Shown here one piece after another: positions 26,279-35,175 of a stretch of DNA of 64,000 nt; the first letter of the stretch is position 1, and each line of letters starts with the position of its first letter. The stretch is taken from NCBI GenBank assembly GCA_964460245.1, contig CAYWTL010000001.1, positions 1 through 64,000 on the forward strand. The letters are read 5' to 3'. This DNA is from JAXDBM01 sp964460245 (GTDB lineage Bacteria > Desulfobacterota > Syntrophia > Syntrophales > Fen-1087). Position numbers and translations under genes: made by a program. Below the pieces are notes generated by a model. That model was not told where the DNA came from. It ran no database searches and saw only the letters and a program-made list of their open reading frames with translations.

Positions 26279-28366
26279 GTGACTGGAATGATTGATTCAA
26301 TGCATCGTGCGCAAAAGATCCTCAAAGACGTTTTCGGTTTTGAAGGGTTCTGGCCACTTCAAGAAAAGATCATCGACCATGTCCTGAGGAAGAAGGATTC
26401 CTTGGTGGTCATGCCCACGGGCGGGGGAAAGTCCCTCTGCTATCAGATCCCCGGGATGCTCTTCGAAGGCATGACGATTGTGGTGTCGCCGCTCATCTCC
26501 CTGATGAAGGATCAGGTGGATCAACTCAGAGAGTACGGCGTTCCGGCTCTTTTCCTGAACAGCACCCTGAGTGTGGCAGAGTACCGCGAAAACGTGACGA
26601 AGCTCAGGGGAAAACTGGCAAAGCTCCTCTACCTGGCCCCGGAGGCCCTGCTGGCGCCGCGGACCTTGTCGCTGCTTTCCGAGTTGGTTGTCGATTGCAT
26701 TGCCATTGACGAAGCGCATTGCATCTCTCAGTGGGGACACGACTTCCGACCCGAATACCGGCAACTGGCAGAGGTTCGAACCGCCTTTCCCGATGCCTGT
26801 TGCGTGGCGCTCACGGCCACCGCGACACCGCGAGTTCGGGAAGACATTCGCCAATGCCTGAAGATCGACGGCCGAAATGAGTTCATCGGCTCCTTCAACC
26901 GTCCCAATCTCTTCCTGGAGGTGGCCCCAAAGGAAAAACCCCTCGACCAGGTTCTGGATGTTCTGGAATGGTATCCGAACGAATCGGGCATTATCTACTG
27001 CGCCACTCGACGCCAGACGGAGGAGCTCAATGCTACCCTCCGACAAAACGGTTACGCCTCCCTCCCCTACCATGCCGGGCTATCGGAAGAGGAACGAACC
27101 GAAAACCAGGAGCGCTTCCGCCGTGACGATTGTCGGATCATTGTAGCGACCATCGCTTTCGGGATGGGGATCAACAAGTCCAATGTTCGCTTTGTCATCC
27201 ACTACGACCTGCCCGGAAGCATCGACAACTACTACCAGGAAATCGGTCGGGCGGGGCGCGATGGCCTTCCGGCCCACTGCCTTCTGCTGTTTGGCTATGG
27301 GGATCTGCACAAGATCCAGTACTTCATCGGACAAAAGACGGAACAGGAACAGCGGGTGGCCCAAATCCTCTTGAGCCAGCTCTTGGGCTTTGCCGAGACG
27401 GACCTTTGCCGCCGGATCCCCTTGTTGCACTATTTCGGAGAGCCCGATGTACCTGAGCGGTGCGGCATGTGTGACAACTGCCGGGACGGGAAAGAAAAAA
27501 AGCCCCTCGTCGATTTGACTATCCAGGCCCAGATGTTCCTTTCCTGCGTCAAACGGACCGGCGAAATATTCGGCGCAGGGCATATCACCGATGTCCTGCG
27601 AGGTTCCGCATCCCAGAAGATCATGAAATTCGGCCATGAGGCGCTTTCCACTTACGGTATCGGCAAGGATCATTCCACCAATCAATGGCGGCATCTCATG
27701 AGGCAGTTGATTCAGAAGGACCTTCTGTTTTACGAGTATGAACATGGATCACTGAAACTGACTCCGAAGGCGTGGGAGGTCCTGCGCGGGAAAGAGCCCT
27801 TTTTCGGCCGGATGGATGAGCCCCGCAAAAAAAATGTCAAGGGAAGGAACGCGATTCAAAGGCCACATGCAGATGAAGCGACGGCCTTTGATCCGGACTT
27901 ATTTGAAGCTCTCAGAAAAAAGCGTAAGGCGCTCGCCGATGAAGCGAACCTTCCCCCTTATGCCATCTTCCATGACCGGACCTTGCGGGAAATGGCCACC
28001 ACCTATCCCAGCAACAAGGAAGGCATGCTGGCGCTCTATGGAGTAGGCGAACGAAAACTGGAGAAATACGCCGATGCTTTTCTGGAGATCATCCGGGAGC
28101 ATCTTCAAACCCACCCGATGCCGGAGACTCCAAAACCGATGCAGGCGTCAGAACCCGCCACCGATCCCACGCCCCCGGAGAACAATGGCAAGAGGCGCTA
28201 TATCGTGATCGGTGAGCGATTCAATCAGGGGCGCACCATCGAAGAGCTGGCACGGGAATTCAACATCCAGCAAAATACGGTCATCGAACATCTCTTCCGA
28301 TATCGGCGGAAAAACCGGCCCCTCCGCAAGGATGTTCTTATAAACTCGCGTCTGCCGCAAGATTAG
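26279..28366 (+). CDS. recQ: RecQ-family ATP-dependent DNA helicase, truncated by an amber codon
   Basis: A 695-residue RecQ. Walker A is MPTGGGKSLCYQIP, motif II DEAHCISQWGHDFRPEYRQL, motif VI YYQEIGRAGRDGLP. The zinc site is C-RRIPLLHYFGE ... CGMCDNC, followed by an RQC region, an HRDC domain (about 545-615) and a helix-turn-helix tail (RTIEELAREFNIQQNTVIEH). The start may be GTG 26279, ATG 26288 or ATG 26300; none has a strong ribosome site. The frame ends at TAG 28364-28366 inside the HTH tail but is open for 53 further codons. The helicase core is complete, so activity may remain. Confidence 0.9.
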   Translation: MTGMIDSMHRAQKILKDVFGFEGFWPLQEKIIDHVLRKKDSLVVMPTGGGKSLCYQIPGMLFEGMTIVVSPLISLMKDQVDQLREYGVPALFLNSTLSVAEYRENVTKLRGKLAKLLYLAPEALLAPRTLSLLSELVVDCIAIDEAHCISQWGHDFRPEYRQLAEVRTAFPDACCVALTATATPRVREDIRQCLKIDGRNEFIGSFNRPNLFLEVAPKEKPLDQVLDVLEWYPNESGIIYCATRRQTEELNATLRQNGYASLPYHAGLSEEERTENQERFRRDDCRIIVATIAFGMGINKSNVRFVIHYDLPGSIDNYYQEIGRAGRDGLPAHCLLLFGYGDLHKIQYFIGQKTEQEQRVAQILLSQLLGFAETDLCRRIPLLHYFGEPDVPERCGMCDNCRDGKEKKPLVDLTIQAQMFLSCVKRTGEIFGAGHITDVLRGSASQKIMKFGHEALSTYGIGKDHSTNQWRHLMRQLIQKDLLFYEYEHGSLKLTPKAWEVLRGKEPFFGRMDEPRKKNVKGRNAIQRPHADEATAFDPDLFEALRKKRKALADEANLPPYAIFHDRTLREMATTYPSNKEGMLALYGVGERKLEKYADAFLEIIREHLQTHPMPETPKPMQASEPATDPTPPENNGKRRYIVIGERFNQGRTIEELAREFNIQQNTVIEHLFRYRRKNRPLRKDVLINSRLPQD

Positions 28367-28528
28367 CAGCAGGCGGTATTCGCAGCCTTCGCCCGTCTGC
28401 GCACTAAGCGGTTGCGTCCCATCTTTGATGATCTGAAAGGGACAATCCCCTACGACGAGCTGAAGCTCTGTCTCGCTCCGACAGCGGAACTCCCCGCATC
28501 CAGCCTCAATAAAACACCCCTCGCTTAA
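28367..28528 (+). pseudogene. Severed C-terminal tail of RecQ in the same frame after TAG
   Basis: Directly after the amber codon the same frame reads 53 codons to TAA (28526-28528). VFAAFARLRTKRLRPIFDDL and IPYDELKLCLA match the expected end of the RecQ helix-turn-helix (HTH_40-like) domain, in which a segment of the form F-x-x-L-x-T-x-R-L-R-P-I is followed by Y-D-E-L-K-L. No start codon with a ribosome site precedes it, so it is a cut-off tail rather than a gene. Confidence 0.7.
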
Positions 28529-29083
28529 TGGCCGGTCTTATCGCTTGCGACTTTGGATTTCCGAGCGCCCGACCGGACGGACCCGACCGCAGGGCGGGAC
28601 CGCCGGCGCCCTGGAATCCGCTTTAGCGGTTTCAAGGACGAGGGCGTGAATCAGAGAGACGTGTCTCGTCCGGAGCGATGCGGAGGGCGAGTCACGGCGA
28701 CCGAACAGAAATTGATCGCCCACGGCCGCCTGTTTCCTACGAAGGAGGAAATACGGCCAAGCGGGCCACCATTGGCCTTGACTCAAACGGCAGCGGATCG
28801 GATGTCTCAATTCCATTGATTCTTAAAATGTATCATATCGATATAAACAATATATTTTACATAGCATGCCGCCCGCATTATATTCGCCTTGAAGTCAACG
28901 AACGAGCGGATCGACAGGGCAGCGCATGGCGCAGCGCCCCTGTCTCAGGGAAGAGAGGCGCAAGGGCTGAAGAATATCGGCGGATGCCTTGAAATTCCCG
29001 GATAAAACGGAATCGATCCGGCTGCGGCCGACTTCGTGATCGGCCGCCCGGAAAAGTGAAAACCCGGATTCGAGAGGAACGTC
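28529..29083. other. Island/core boundary region without a recognised gene
   Basis: 555 bases with no ORF I can support. A short, very A+T-rich stretch lies at 28830-28885, then composition switches to the G+C-rich core. GGGCAGCGC...GCGCAGCGCCC near 28918-28945 can form a hairpin but lacks a T-run. I looked for, and did not find, a second copy of the selC 3' sequence that would mark the right end of an island. Confidence 0.4.
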
Positions 29084-30226
29084 ATGGAATTCAGATTGAC
29101 AGAGGAACAGGAACTCATTCGCGCAAACATGAGGGAATTTGCCGAGCGGCACGTGGCGCCCGTTGCCGCGGAGATCGATCAGAACAGCCGCCACCCGGCG
29201 GAGCTTTTCCGAAAGCTCGGCGAGGGCGGCTGGATGGGGATTCCCATTCCTCAGGAATACGGGGGTGCGGGAGCTGACTTTCTGACCCATGTCGTCGCCG
29301 TGGAAGAAATATCCCGCTTCTGCTCATCGACCGGTTTCACCTTGTCCTTCCATGCCGGAATCATCGGCATCTCCCTGTATCTTGCCGGCAGCGCGGAGCA
29401 GAAGAAGCGCTATCTCGTCCCGCTGGCCCGGGGGCAGCACATGGGTTCTTTCGCACTGACCGAGCCCGGCGCCGGCACGGACGTCATGGCCATCTCGTCC
29501 GCGGCCGTCCGTCAGGGAAACCAATATGTCCTCAACGGAACGAAGACTTTCGTATCCAACGGTCCGATCGCCGACACCTACATCGTCTTCTGCTGGACGG
29601 ACCGGTCCGCGGGAAGGAACGGCATGAGCGCCTTTATCATTCCCCGGGGCACCTCCGGAATGAAACCGGGCGAGCATTTCGAGAAAATGGGTCTCCGATC
29701 CTCCCAGACATCGGAAGTGTACTTCAAGGATTGCCGGATTCCCGAGGACCATCTGCTCGGGAAGGAGGGACAGGGTCTTGCCATCGCCATGCAGGGATTC
29801 GAGCGCGGGAGAGTGGGGATCGCCGCGCAGGCCTTGGGGATGCTTCAGGCGGCCCTGGACGAATCGATCCGATATTCCCGAGAGAGGATCCAGTTCGGCA
29901 AGCCGATTGCCCGTCAGCAGGCCATTGCCTGGATGCTCGCCGACATGGCGACCGACCTTTCCGCCGCCAGGCATCTCACCTATCACGCCGCTTGGTTGAA
30001 GGACACCCATCAACCCTTCGGCAAGGAGGCCTCCATGGCGAAGCTTTTTGCGACGGAAGCCGCGATGAGGCACACCGTCAAAGCCGTACAGATCCAGGGC
30101 GGTTATGGATACATGACCGGGGCGAAGGTCGAGCGGCTGATGCGGGATGCCAAGATTGCCGAGATCTACGAGGGCACCTCGGAGGCCCAGCGGATGGTCA
30201 TATCGGGAAAAGTTCTCCAAGGGTAG
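29084..30226 (+). CDS. Acyl-CoA dehydrogenase
   Basis: A 380-residue FAD-dependent acyl-CoA dehydrogenase of normal length. It has the N-terminal helical domain (MEFRLTEEQELIRANMREFA), the flavin-binding strand MGSFALTEPGAGTDV near 122-136, and the signature QIQGGYGYMTGAKVERLMRD with EIYEGTSEAQRMVIS at the end. The Glu in IYEGTSE is where short-chain members keep the catalytic base. It oxidises acyl-CoA to enoyl-CoA with electrons passed to ETF; the chain-length preference cannot be read here. GAGAGGAACGTC precedes the ATG. It is the first gene of the G+C-rich core, and no beta-oxidation partner is adjacent. Confidence 0.9.
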   Translation: MEFRLTEEQELIRANMREFAERHVAPVAAEIDQNSRHPAELFRKLGEGGWMGIPIPQEYGGAGADFLTHVVAVEEISRFCSSTGFTLSFHAGIIGISLYLAGSAEQKKRYLVPLARGQHMGSFALTEPGAGTDVMAISSAAVRQGNQYVLNGTKTFVSNGPIADTYIVFCWTDRSAGRNGMSAFIIPRGTSGMKPGEHFEKMGLRSSQTSEVYFKDCRIPEDHLLGKEGQGLAIAMQGFERGRVGIAAQALGMLQAALDESIRYSRERIQFGKPIARQQAIAWMLADMATDLSAARHLTYHAAWLKDTHQPFGKEASMAKLFATEAAMRHTVKAVQIQGGYGYMTGAKVERLMRDAKIAEIYEGTSEAQRMVISGKVLQG

Positions 30227-30429
30227 CGCCGGGATGATGGGCTTTTCCTGCGGTCCATGCTTCAAGAAAGGATGCGTTCCATCCGTCGGCGCCGATGCGC
30301 CATCTCCCCGCAGCTGCACCGAAGAGGCTTTCGAGGGATTCCCTGGCGGAAAGGCCGTCCGGGTTAAAGACGGAAAAGTGGCGGTCGAACATCATGCCCC
30401 TCCCAGTAGATCGAGGTTGGAGGCACTCG

Positions 30430-31395
30430 TCACGGCTGATCTTCCATCACGTAAGAGAAGATCAGGGGAGCCACGATGGTGGCATCCGACTCGATGATGA
30501 AGCGGGGCGTGTCGGGATTCAGTTTTCCCCAGGTGATTTTCTCGTTCGGCACGGCCCCCGAGTAGGATCCGAAACTGGTGGTGGAATCGCTGATCTGGCA
30601 GAAGTATCCCCAGAGGGGGGTTTCTCCGGCCTTCAGATCCTCCCGAATCATGGGAACGACGCAGATGGCGAAATCGCCGGCGATGCCGCCGCCGATCTGA
30701 AAGAAACCGAGGGGGCCCTTGTCGACCGTTTCCCCGTACCAGCGGGACAGCTCCATCATGTACTCGATACCGGATCGGATCGTACCCACATTCCGGACTT
30801 TCCCCAGCAGGCAAAACGACGCGTAGGCGTTGCCGAGCGTCGAGTCTTCCCAGCCGGGAACGAAAATCGGCAGGTTCCGGTCGCAGGCCGCCACGACCCA
30901 ACTGTCTGCCGGATTTCCCTCGGACAACGCGTCCCGGCGGCGGTGAATGAGGCGATACAAATACTCGTGAGGGAAGAATCGTTTTCCCTCCAGATCGCAT
31001 GCCATCCAGTCCTCGCCGATCATTCCTTCGACCTTCAGCATGGCCTCCGTCGAAATGCAGGTGTCCGTCACCCGGTGGAGGCGCCGGTTATACAGATCCT
31101 TCTCCTGATCGGGCGTCAGGCAGCGGTAATCGGGAAAGTTTTCGCGGCGGGTTTCCACGAGGTTAAAGATGTCTTCCTCCAGGTTGGCTCCCGTGCAGGA
31201 GACGGCATGGATTTTGTCCCTGCGGATCATTTCGGCGATGGCGATGCCGAGCCGTGCCGTGCTCATCGCTCCGGCGAGGCTCAGCATCATGCGGCCTCCC
31301 GCCTTCAGGAACTTCCTGTAGGCCTCTGCAGCCTGCATCACGGTGGCGGCATTGAAATGCCGATAGTGCCGTCGCATGAATTCCTGTATGCTCAC
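30430..31395 (-). CDS. Deoxyhypusine synthase family protein
   Basis: A 321-residue homologue of deoxyhypusine synthase. It has GRMMLSLAGAMSTARLGIAI near 34-53, AVSCTGANLEEDIFNL near 64-79 and FFQIGGGIAGDF near 234. Near the C-terminus, KITWGKLNPDTPRFIIESDA aligns with the segment containing the catalytic lysine of the eukaryotic enzyme (WGK). Bacteria lack eIF5A, so the substrate is not the classical one; bacterial homologues have been linked to polyamine transfer such as homospermidine synthesis (recalled). It is monocistronic, with no polyamine gene adjacent. Confidence 0.85.
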   Translation of the reverse strand: MSIQEFMRRHYRHFNAATVMQAAEAYRKFLKAGGRMMLSLAGAMSTARLGIAIAEMIRRDKIHAVSCTGANLEEDIFNLVETRRENFPDYRCLTPDQEKDLYNRRLHRVTDTCISTEAMLKVEGMIGEDWMACDLEGKRFFPHEYLYRLIHRRRDALSEGNPADSWVVAACDRNLPIFVPGWEDSTLGNAYASFCLLGKVRNVGTIRSGIEYMMELSRWYGETVDKGPLGFFQIGGGIAGDFAICVVPMIREDLKAGETPLWGYFCQISDSTTSFGSYSGAVPNEKITWGKLNPDTPRFIIESDATIVAPLIFSYVMEDQP

Positions 31396-31841
31396 TGTCG
31401 TCCTCCATCCGTCACATTCTCCGCTCCCTTTTCAGGATTTCAACCCGGTCGCCGGACTTCGAGGACAAGCGGCCGCATCGCTCTTTCGACCGGGTTTTCC
31501 GTGCAAGAGGTTACTGTATAGGAAGCTTTGCCTGCCGCGTCAAGCAAAAGCAACGGCCGCCACGGGCTTTCCCTTCGGGCGACGTTACATTTTTGTAACG
31601 TTTTTCCTTGACTTTTCCGCGATGAAACGCAACGATCTGCCAACCGAAAATCGCGTCGGACACGGGCAAATCCTATACGGGAGAGCGGGATTTGCCTTTT
31701 CGTTGCGGCGGGAGCGGATGCCGCGGGAAGGCTCGCCCGGGCCCGGTTTCCGGGTCCATGAATCCCGGTCCCGGCATCCTTTCCGGTCGTTCTTCCCGAA
31801 CGCGGAAACCCGCCGACGGCCCGTCGCAAAACGGAAGGGAA
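31396..31841. other. Divergent gap between the deoxyhypusine synthase homologue and aspS
   Basis: 446 bases without a supported gene; the aspS frame is open back to 31692 but lacks conserved sequence there. It contains an 8-bp-arm palindrome (31582-31601) and a weak TTGACT at 31608 that might belong to an aspS promoter. Confidence 0.4.
31582..31601. promoter_or_regulatory. Palindrome ACGTTACA-N4-TGTAACGT
   Basis: Two perfect 8-base arms separated by four T residues, followed by five T on the plus strand. No transcript enters from the left on that strand, so an operator for the divergent genes is as likely as a terminator. Confidence 0.4.
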
Positions 31842-33965
31842 ATGGAAAAAACAACGGATTTCACGAAGCGCGTCTGGTGCGGGTCTCTTCGTTCCGGGGA
31901 TGCGGGCAGAGAGGTGCTGCTGGCCGGGTGGGTCGATACCCTGCGGGATCACGGCGAGGTGCTGTTCGTTCACCTGCGGGACCGGAGCGGCATCGTTCAG
32001 ATCGTCTTCAGCCCCGAACGCAGCTCGCCGGAGCTGTGCCGGACCGCCGACTCGCTGAAGAGCGAATACTGCCTCGCGGTGCGGGGCCGGGTGGAACGGC
32101 GCCTGGCCGGCACGGAGAACCCCTATCTCGAAACGGGGACCGTCGAGGTCTTTGCCGCGGAAATGGAGCTCCTGAACGCGGCGGACCCGCTGCCGTTCAC
32201 GGTTTCCGAAAAGGCCGCGGCGACCGGCGAGCGGGAGGCGGAGGCCGTCGCCGAGGACCTGCGGCTCAGGCACCGCTATCTCGACCTGCGGCGCCCCTCC
32301 ATGCAGGACAATCTTTTCCGGAGGCACCGCATCTTCAAGTGCGTCCGCGATTACCTGGATGAGCAGGGCTTCCTGGAGGTCGAAACGCCGATGCTCACGA
32401 AGAGCACGCCCGAGGGGGCGCGCGATTACCTGGTGCCCAGCCGGATCCACCAGGGCAGCTTCTACGCCTTGCCCCAGTCTCCCCAGCTCTTCAAACAGCT
32501 CCTGATGGTCGGCGGCTTCGAGCGCTACTTCCAGCTGGCCCGCTGCTTTCGGGACGAGGACCTGCGGCCCAACCGCCAGCCGGAATTCACCCAGCTCGAC
32601 ATCGAGGCCTCCTTCATCGACGAGGAGTTCATCTACGGTCTCGTGGAGGAGCTGACGGTCCGCATGTTCGCCGTCGGCGGGATTGCCCTGCCCAGGCCCT
32701 TCCCCCGCATGACCTATCAGGAAGCCATGGAGTCGATGGGTTCGGACCGTCCCGACACCCGCTTCGGGCTCCGGTTCATCGAGGCCACGGATCTGTTCCG
32801 GGACACCCGGTACGGCATCTTCCGGCAGATTCTCGACCGGGGGGGGCGGATCAAGGGGATCAACATCCAGGGCCACTCGGCGAGCCTCAGCAAGAACGTC
32901 CTGCAGAACGAGTATGCCAAGGAAATCGTCCCCGCCATGGGCGCCAAGGGGATGACCTGGATGCGGGTCCTCGACGGGAAGCTGGAGTCCAACATCGTCC
33001 AGTTCTTCAGCCGCGGGGAGCAGGCGGCCATCCTCGAGCGGTTCGGCGCCGGAAACGGCGACGTGCTGATCATGATCGCCGATGCGTCGCCGGATCTCGT
33101 CCACTCCGTCCTGGGACAGTTGCGCCTTCACCTGGCCGGGCGGCTCGGCATGATCCCGCCCGGGACCTTCGCGCCCCTCTGGGTGACCGATTTCCCGCTC
33201 TTCGAGCCGACGGACGAGGGCGTGACATCCAGCCATCACCCCTTCACGGCGCCCCATCGGCCGGATTTCGATCCCGAGAATCGCGACGAGCTCCTGGGGC
33301 TCAAATCCAGGGCTTACGACCTCGTCGTCAACGGGGAGGAACTCGGGGGCGGCAGCATCCGCATCCATGACCGCGTCCTGCAGTCCCGAATCTTCCAGGC
33401 CCTCGGTCTCTCCCGGGAGGCCGTGGAGGAAAAATTCGGTTTTTTCCTGCGCGCCCTCGACTACGGCACCCCGCCCCACGGCGGTCTCGCGCTGGGCATG
33501 GACCGTGTGGTCTCCATGGTTCTGTGCGCTTCGTCCATTCGGGAAGTGATCGCCTTTCCCAAGAACCGCAGCGCCCAGTGCCCCCTGACGCAGGCGCCGT
33601 CCGATGTCAGCCGCGAGCAACTGGGTGAACTCGGGCTTCTCGACCTCGGCGCCGACAGGGAGCTCCCGGGAACGGCGCAAAAAGAGGACCTTCTGGATTA
33701 CCTTTCCTGGGTATCAAGAATCGGAGTGACGGATTCCGAACGCCCCGCACTCGAGGAGGCCCTGGCGGAAGCCCTGGCCCTTGCCGCCGCGGTCGAGGTA
33801 AGGCAAACCGATGCGGAGCCCGCTTATTCCGTCGTGCCGGTGAAAGGCCGCGTTCGGCCGGGGGGGGAGCCCCGGGTGTCCCCGCACGCCGAATCGAGGG
33901 TCCTGTTTGAAAATGCGCCGGCCATGAAGGGTCGATACTTCAAGGTGGCCGGCATTCTGGAATGA
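31842..33965 (+). CDS. aspS: Aspartyl-tRNA synthetase fused to GatC
   Basis: A 707-residue protein, longer than the usual ~590. Residues 1-~610 are a bacterial-type AspRS: OB-fold anticodon domain, class II motif 2 (CFRDEDLRPNRQPEFTQLD), GAD-type insert and motif 3 (GGLALGMDRVVSM). The RDHG near residue 37 keeps the His seen in non-discriminating AspRS, where discriminating enzymes have Leu (recalled). From about 613 on, EDLLDYLSWVSRIGVTDSE ... EPAYSVVPV ... LFENAPAMKGRYFKVAGILE is a complete GatC-like domain. Gene order with gatA and gatB fits Asp-tRNA(Asn) made and amidated in one complex. The start is ATG 31842; AAGGGA is very close. Confidence 0.9.
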   Translation: MEKTTDFTKRVWCGSLRSGDAGREVLLAGWVDTLRDHGEVLFVHLRDRSGIVQIVFSPERSSPELCRTADSLKSEYCLAVRGRVERRLAGTENPYLETGTVEVFAAEMELLNAADPLPFTVSEKAAATGEREAEAVAEDLRLRHRYLDLRRPSMQDNLFRRHRIFKCVRDYLDEQGFLEVETPMLTKSTPEGARDYLVPSRIHQGSFYALPQSPQLFKQLLMVGGFERYFQLARCFRDEDLRPNRQPEFTQLDIEASFIDEEFIYGLVEELTVRMFAVGGIALPRPFPRMTYQEAMESMGSDRPDTRFGLRFIEATDLFRDTRYGIFRQILDRGGRIKGINIQGHSASLSKNVLQNEYAKEIVPAMGAKGMTWMRVLDGKLESNIVQFFSRGEQAAILERFGAGNGDVLIMIADASPDLVHSVLGQLRLHLAGRLGMIPPGTFAPLWVTDFPLFEPTDEGVTSSHHPFTAPHRPDFDPENRDELLGLKSRAYDLVVNGEELGGGSIRIHDRVLQSRIFQALGLSREAVEEKFGFFLRALDYGTPPHGGLALGMDRVVSMVLCASSIREVIAFPKNRSAQCPLTQAPSDVSREQLGELGLLDLGADRELPGTAQKEDLLDYLSWVSRIGVTDSERPALEEALAEALALAAAVEVRQTDAEPAYSVVPVKGRVRPGGEPRVSPHAESRVLFENAPAMKGRYFKVAGILE

Positions 33966-33976
33966 GAAGGAGAGCG

Positions 33977-35173
33977 ATGGGATCGGGAGTCTTTGCCTAT
34001 CGAGACGAGCTTTCGGAAGTCTCCGGGAACGGTCTTCTCAAGGGGAGGACCGTTTCCGTGCAGGCCAACATCTCCGTGGCGGGCTGGCCGACCGAGGCGG
34101 GCAGCCTCGCGCTGAAGGGCTTCAAGGCCATCGAGGATGCGACCGTCGTGAGGCGGATGCGGGACCAGGGAGCCCGGATCGTCGGCAGCACCCGGATGAG
34201 CGAACTGGGCCTGGGCCTGCAAGGCGCCGCGGCGGCGCGGGCCGTGGCCGAAGGGATCGTGGAAATCGCCCTGGTGACGGAGCATGTCGGCGAGGCGCGG
34301 CTCGCGGCGGCCGGAGAGGGGCTCATCGGGTTCAAGCCGAGCTACGGCCTCGTGTCGCGGTACGGCCTGATCGGTCTCACGCCGTCCATGGAAACGATCG
34401 GCCTGCTGGCGCGCTCGCCGTCCGATGTCGCCGTCGTCCTGGCCGCCGTTGCCGGCAGGGACGAGCGGGATTTCTCCATGCCCGAGGAAGACGTTCCGGA
34501 CTTTCTCGACGTTTCCTGCCGGCCGGGTATCCGCACCCTGGGATGGATTCATGAAAGCGCGGCCTGCCTCGAGGCCGACGAGCGGAAAGCCTTTCAGCGC
34601 CGCATGGAGGCCTTTGCGGAAGCCGGCTGCACCCTTGTCGAGATGAGCCTGCCGGATTTCGCCCTCTTTCGGACCGCGCACCAGGTCATCGGTTCCGTCG
34701 AAGCCTCCTCCGCCGCCGGCAAGTACGACGGCGTGCGGTTCGGATACCGGACGCCGTCGGCGAAAAACTGGAACGAGATGTACCTGAAAACCAGGGGAGA
34801 GATCTTCGGCCCGGCCATCAAGACGTTCCTCTTCCAGGGGGCGTATTATCAGTTCGTGAAATACGGCGTGTTCGAAAAGGCGTGCCGCCTGCGGTCTCAT
34901 CTGATGCGGGAGATGCAGCGCCTGCTCGGGACCGTGGACGCGCTGGCGATGCCCGCCGTCCGCGGGAACTTCGACCCCTTCGAGGCCGCGACGGTCCCCG
35001 CCCTCTACGATGCCGCCCTGTTCACCGTGCCCGCCAGCCTGACGGGCCTTCCCGCCCTGTCCCTTGCCGGCGGCCCAGCCTCTCCCGGGGTGCAGATCAT
35101 CGGGCCGAGACGCGGCGATGCAACGCTGCTTGCCCTCGCGGCAAGGGTATCGAAAAAAACGAAGGAGTCCTGA
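33977..35173 (+). CDS. GatA-like protein lacking the amidase catalytic triad
   Basis: A protein of about 398 residues, roughly 85 shorter than usual GatA. The amidase fold is clear: DATVVRRMRDQGARIVGSTRMSE, GLIGFKPSYGLVSRYGLIGL, SVEASSAAGKYDGVRFGYR, LTGLPALSLAGG. The triad is gone: the Lys of IKDN is Gln (SVQANI, codon 34061-34063), the Ser-rich GGSSGGS loop reads GAAAARAV, and the nucleophile in GSDTGGSIRQ is replaced by Glu (TEHVGEARL, codon 34292-34294). The first ~55 family residues are missing. An upstream ATG at 33962 overlaps the aspS stop; AAGGAG favours 33977. It cannot release ammonia from glutamine, so it is probably structural or neofunctional. Confidence 0.8.
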   Translation: MGSGVFAYRDELSEVSGNGLLKGRTVSVQANISVAGWPTEAGSLALKGFKAIEDATVVRRMRDQGARIVGSTRMSELGLGLQGAAAARAVAEGIVEIALVTEHVGEARLAAAGEGLIGFKPSYGLVSRYGLIGLTPSMETIGLLARSPSDVAVVLAAVAGRDERDFSMPEEDVPDFLDVSCRPGIRTLGWIHESAACLEADERKAFQRRMEAFAEAGCTLVEMSLPDFALFRTAHQVIGSVEASSAAGKYDGVRFGYRTPSAKNWNEMYLKTRGEIFGPAIKTFLFQGAYYQFVKYGVFEKACRLRSHLMREMQRLLGTVDALAMPAVRGNFDPFEAATVPALYDAALFTVPASLTGLPALSLAGGPASPGVQIIGPRRGDATLLALAARVSKKTKES

Positions 35174-35175
35174 GC

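Noticed and set aside
28364..28366. Pyrrolysine decoding of the recQ amber codon
   Set aside because: Only the in-frame continuation supports it; no pyl genes are in the window, and RecQ is not a known pyrrolysine protein. Kept only as an alternative explanation.
28553..28819. 88- and 92-residue ORFs on opposite strands at the island edge
   Set aside because: No motif, no ribosome site of note and they overlap each other; they look like chance open frames.
31440..33680. 746-residue open frame opposite aspS-gatC
   Set aside because: It is the antisense shadow of a G+C-rich gene with clear AspRS motifs on the plus strand.
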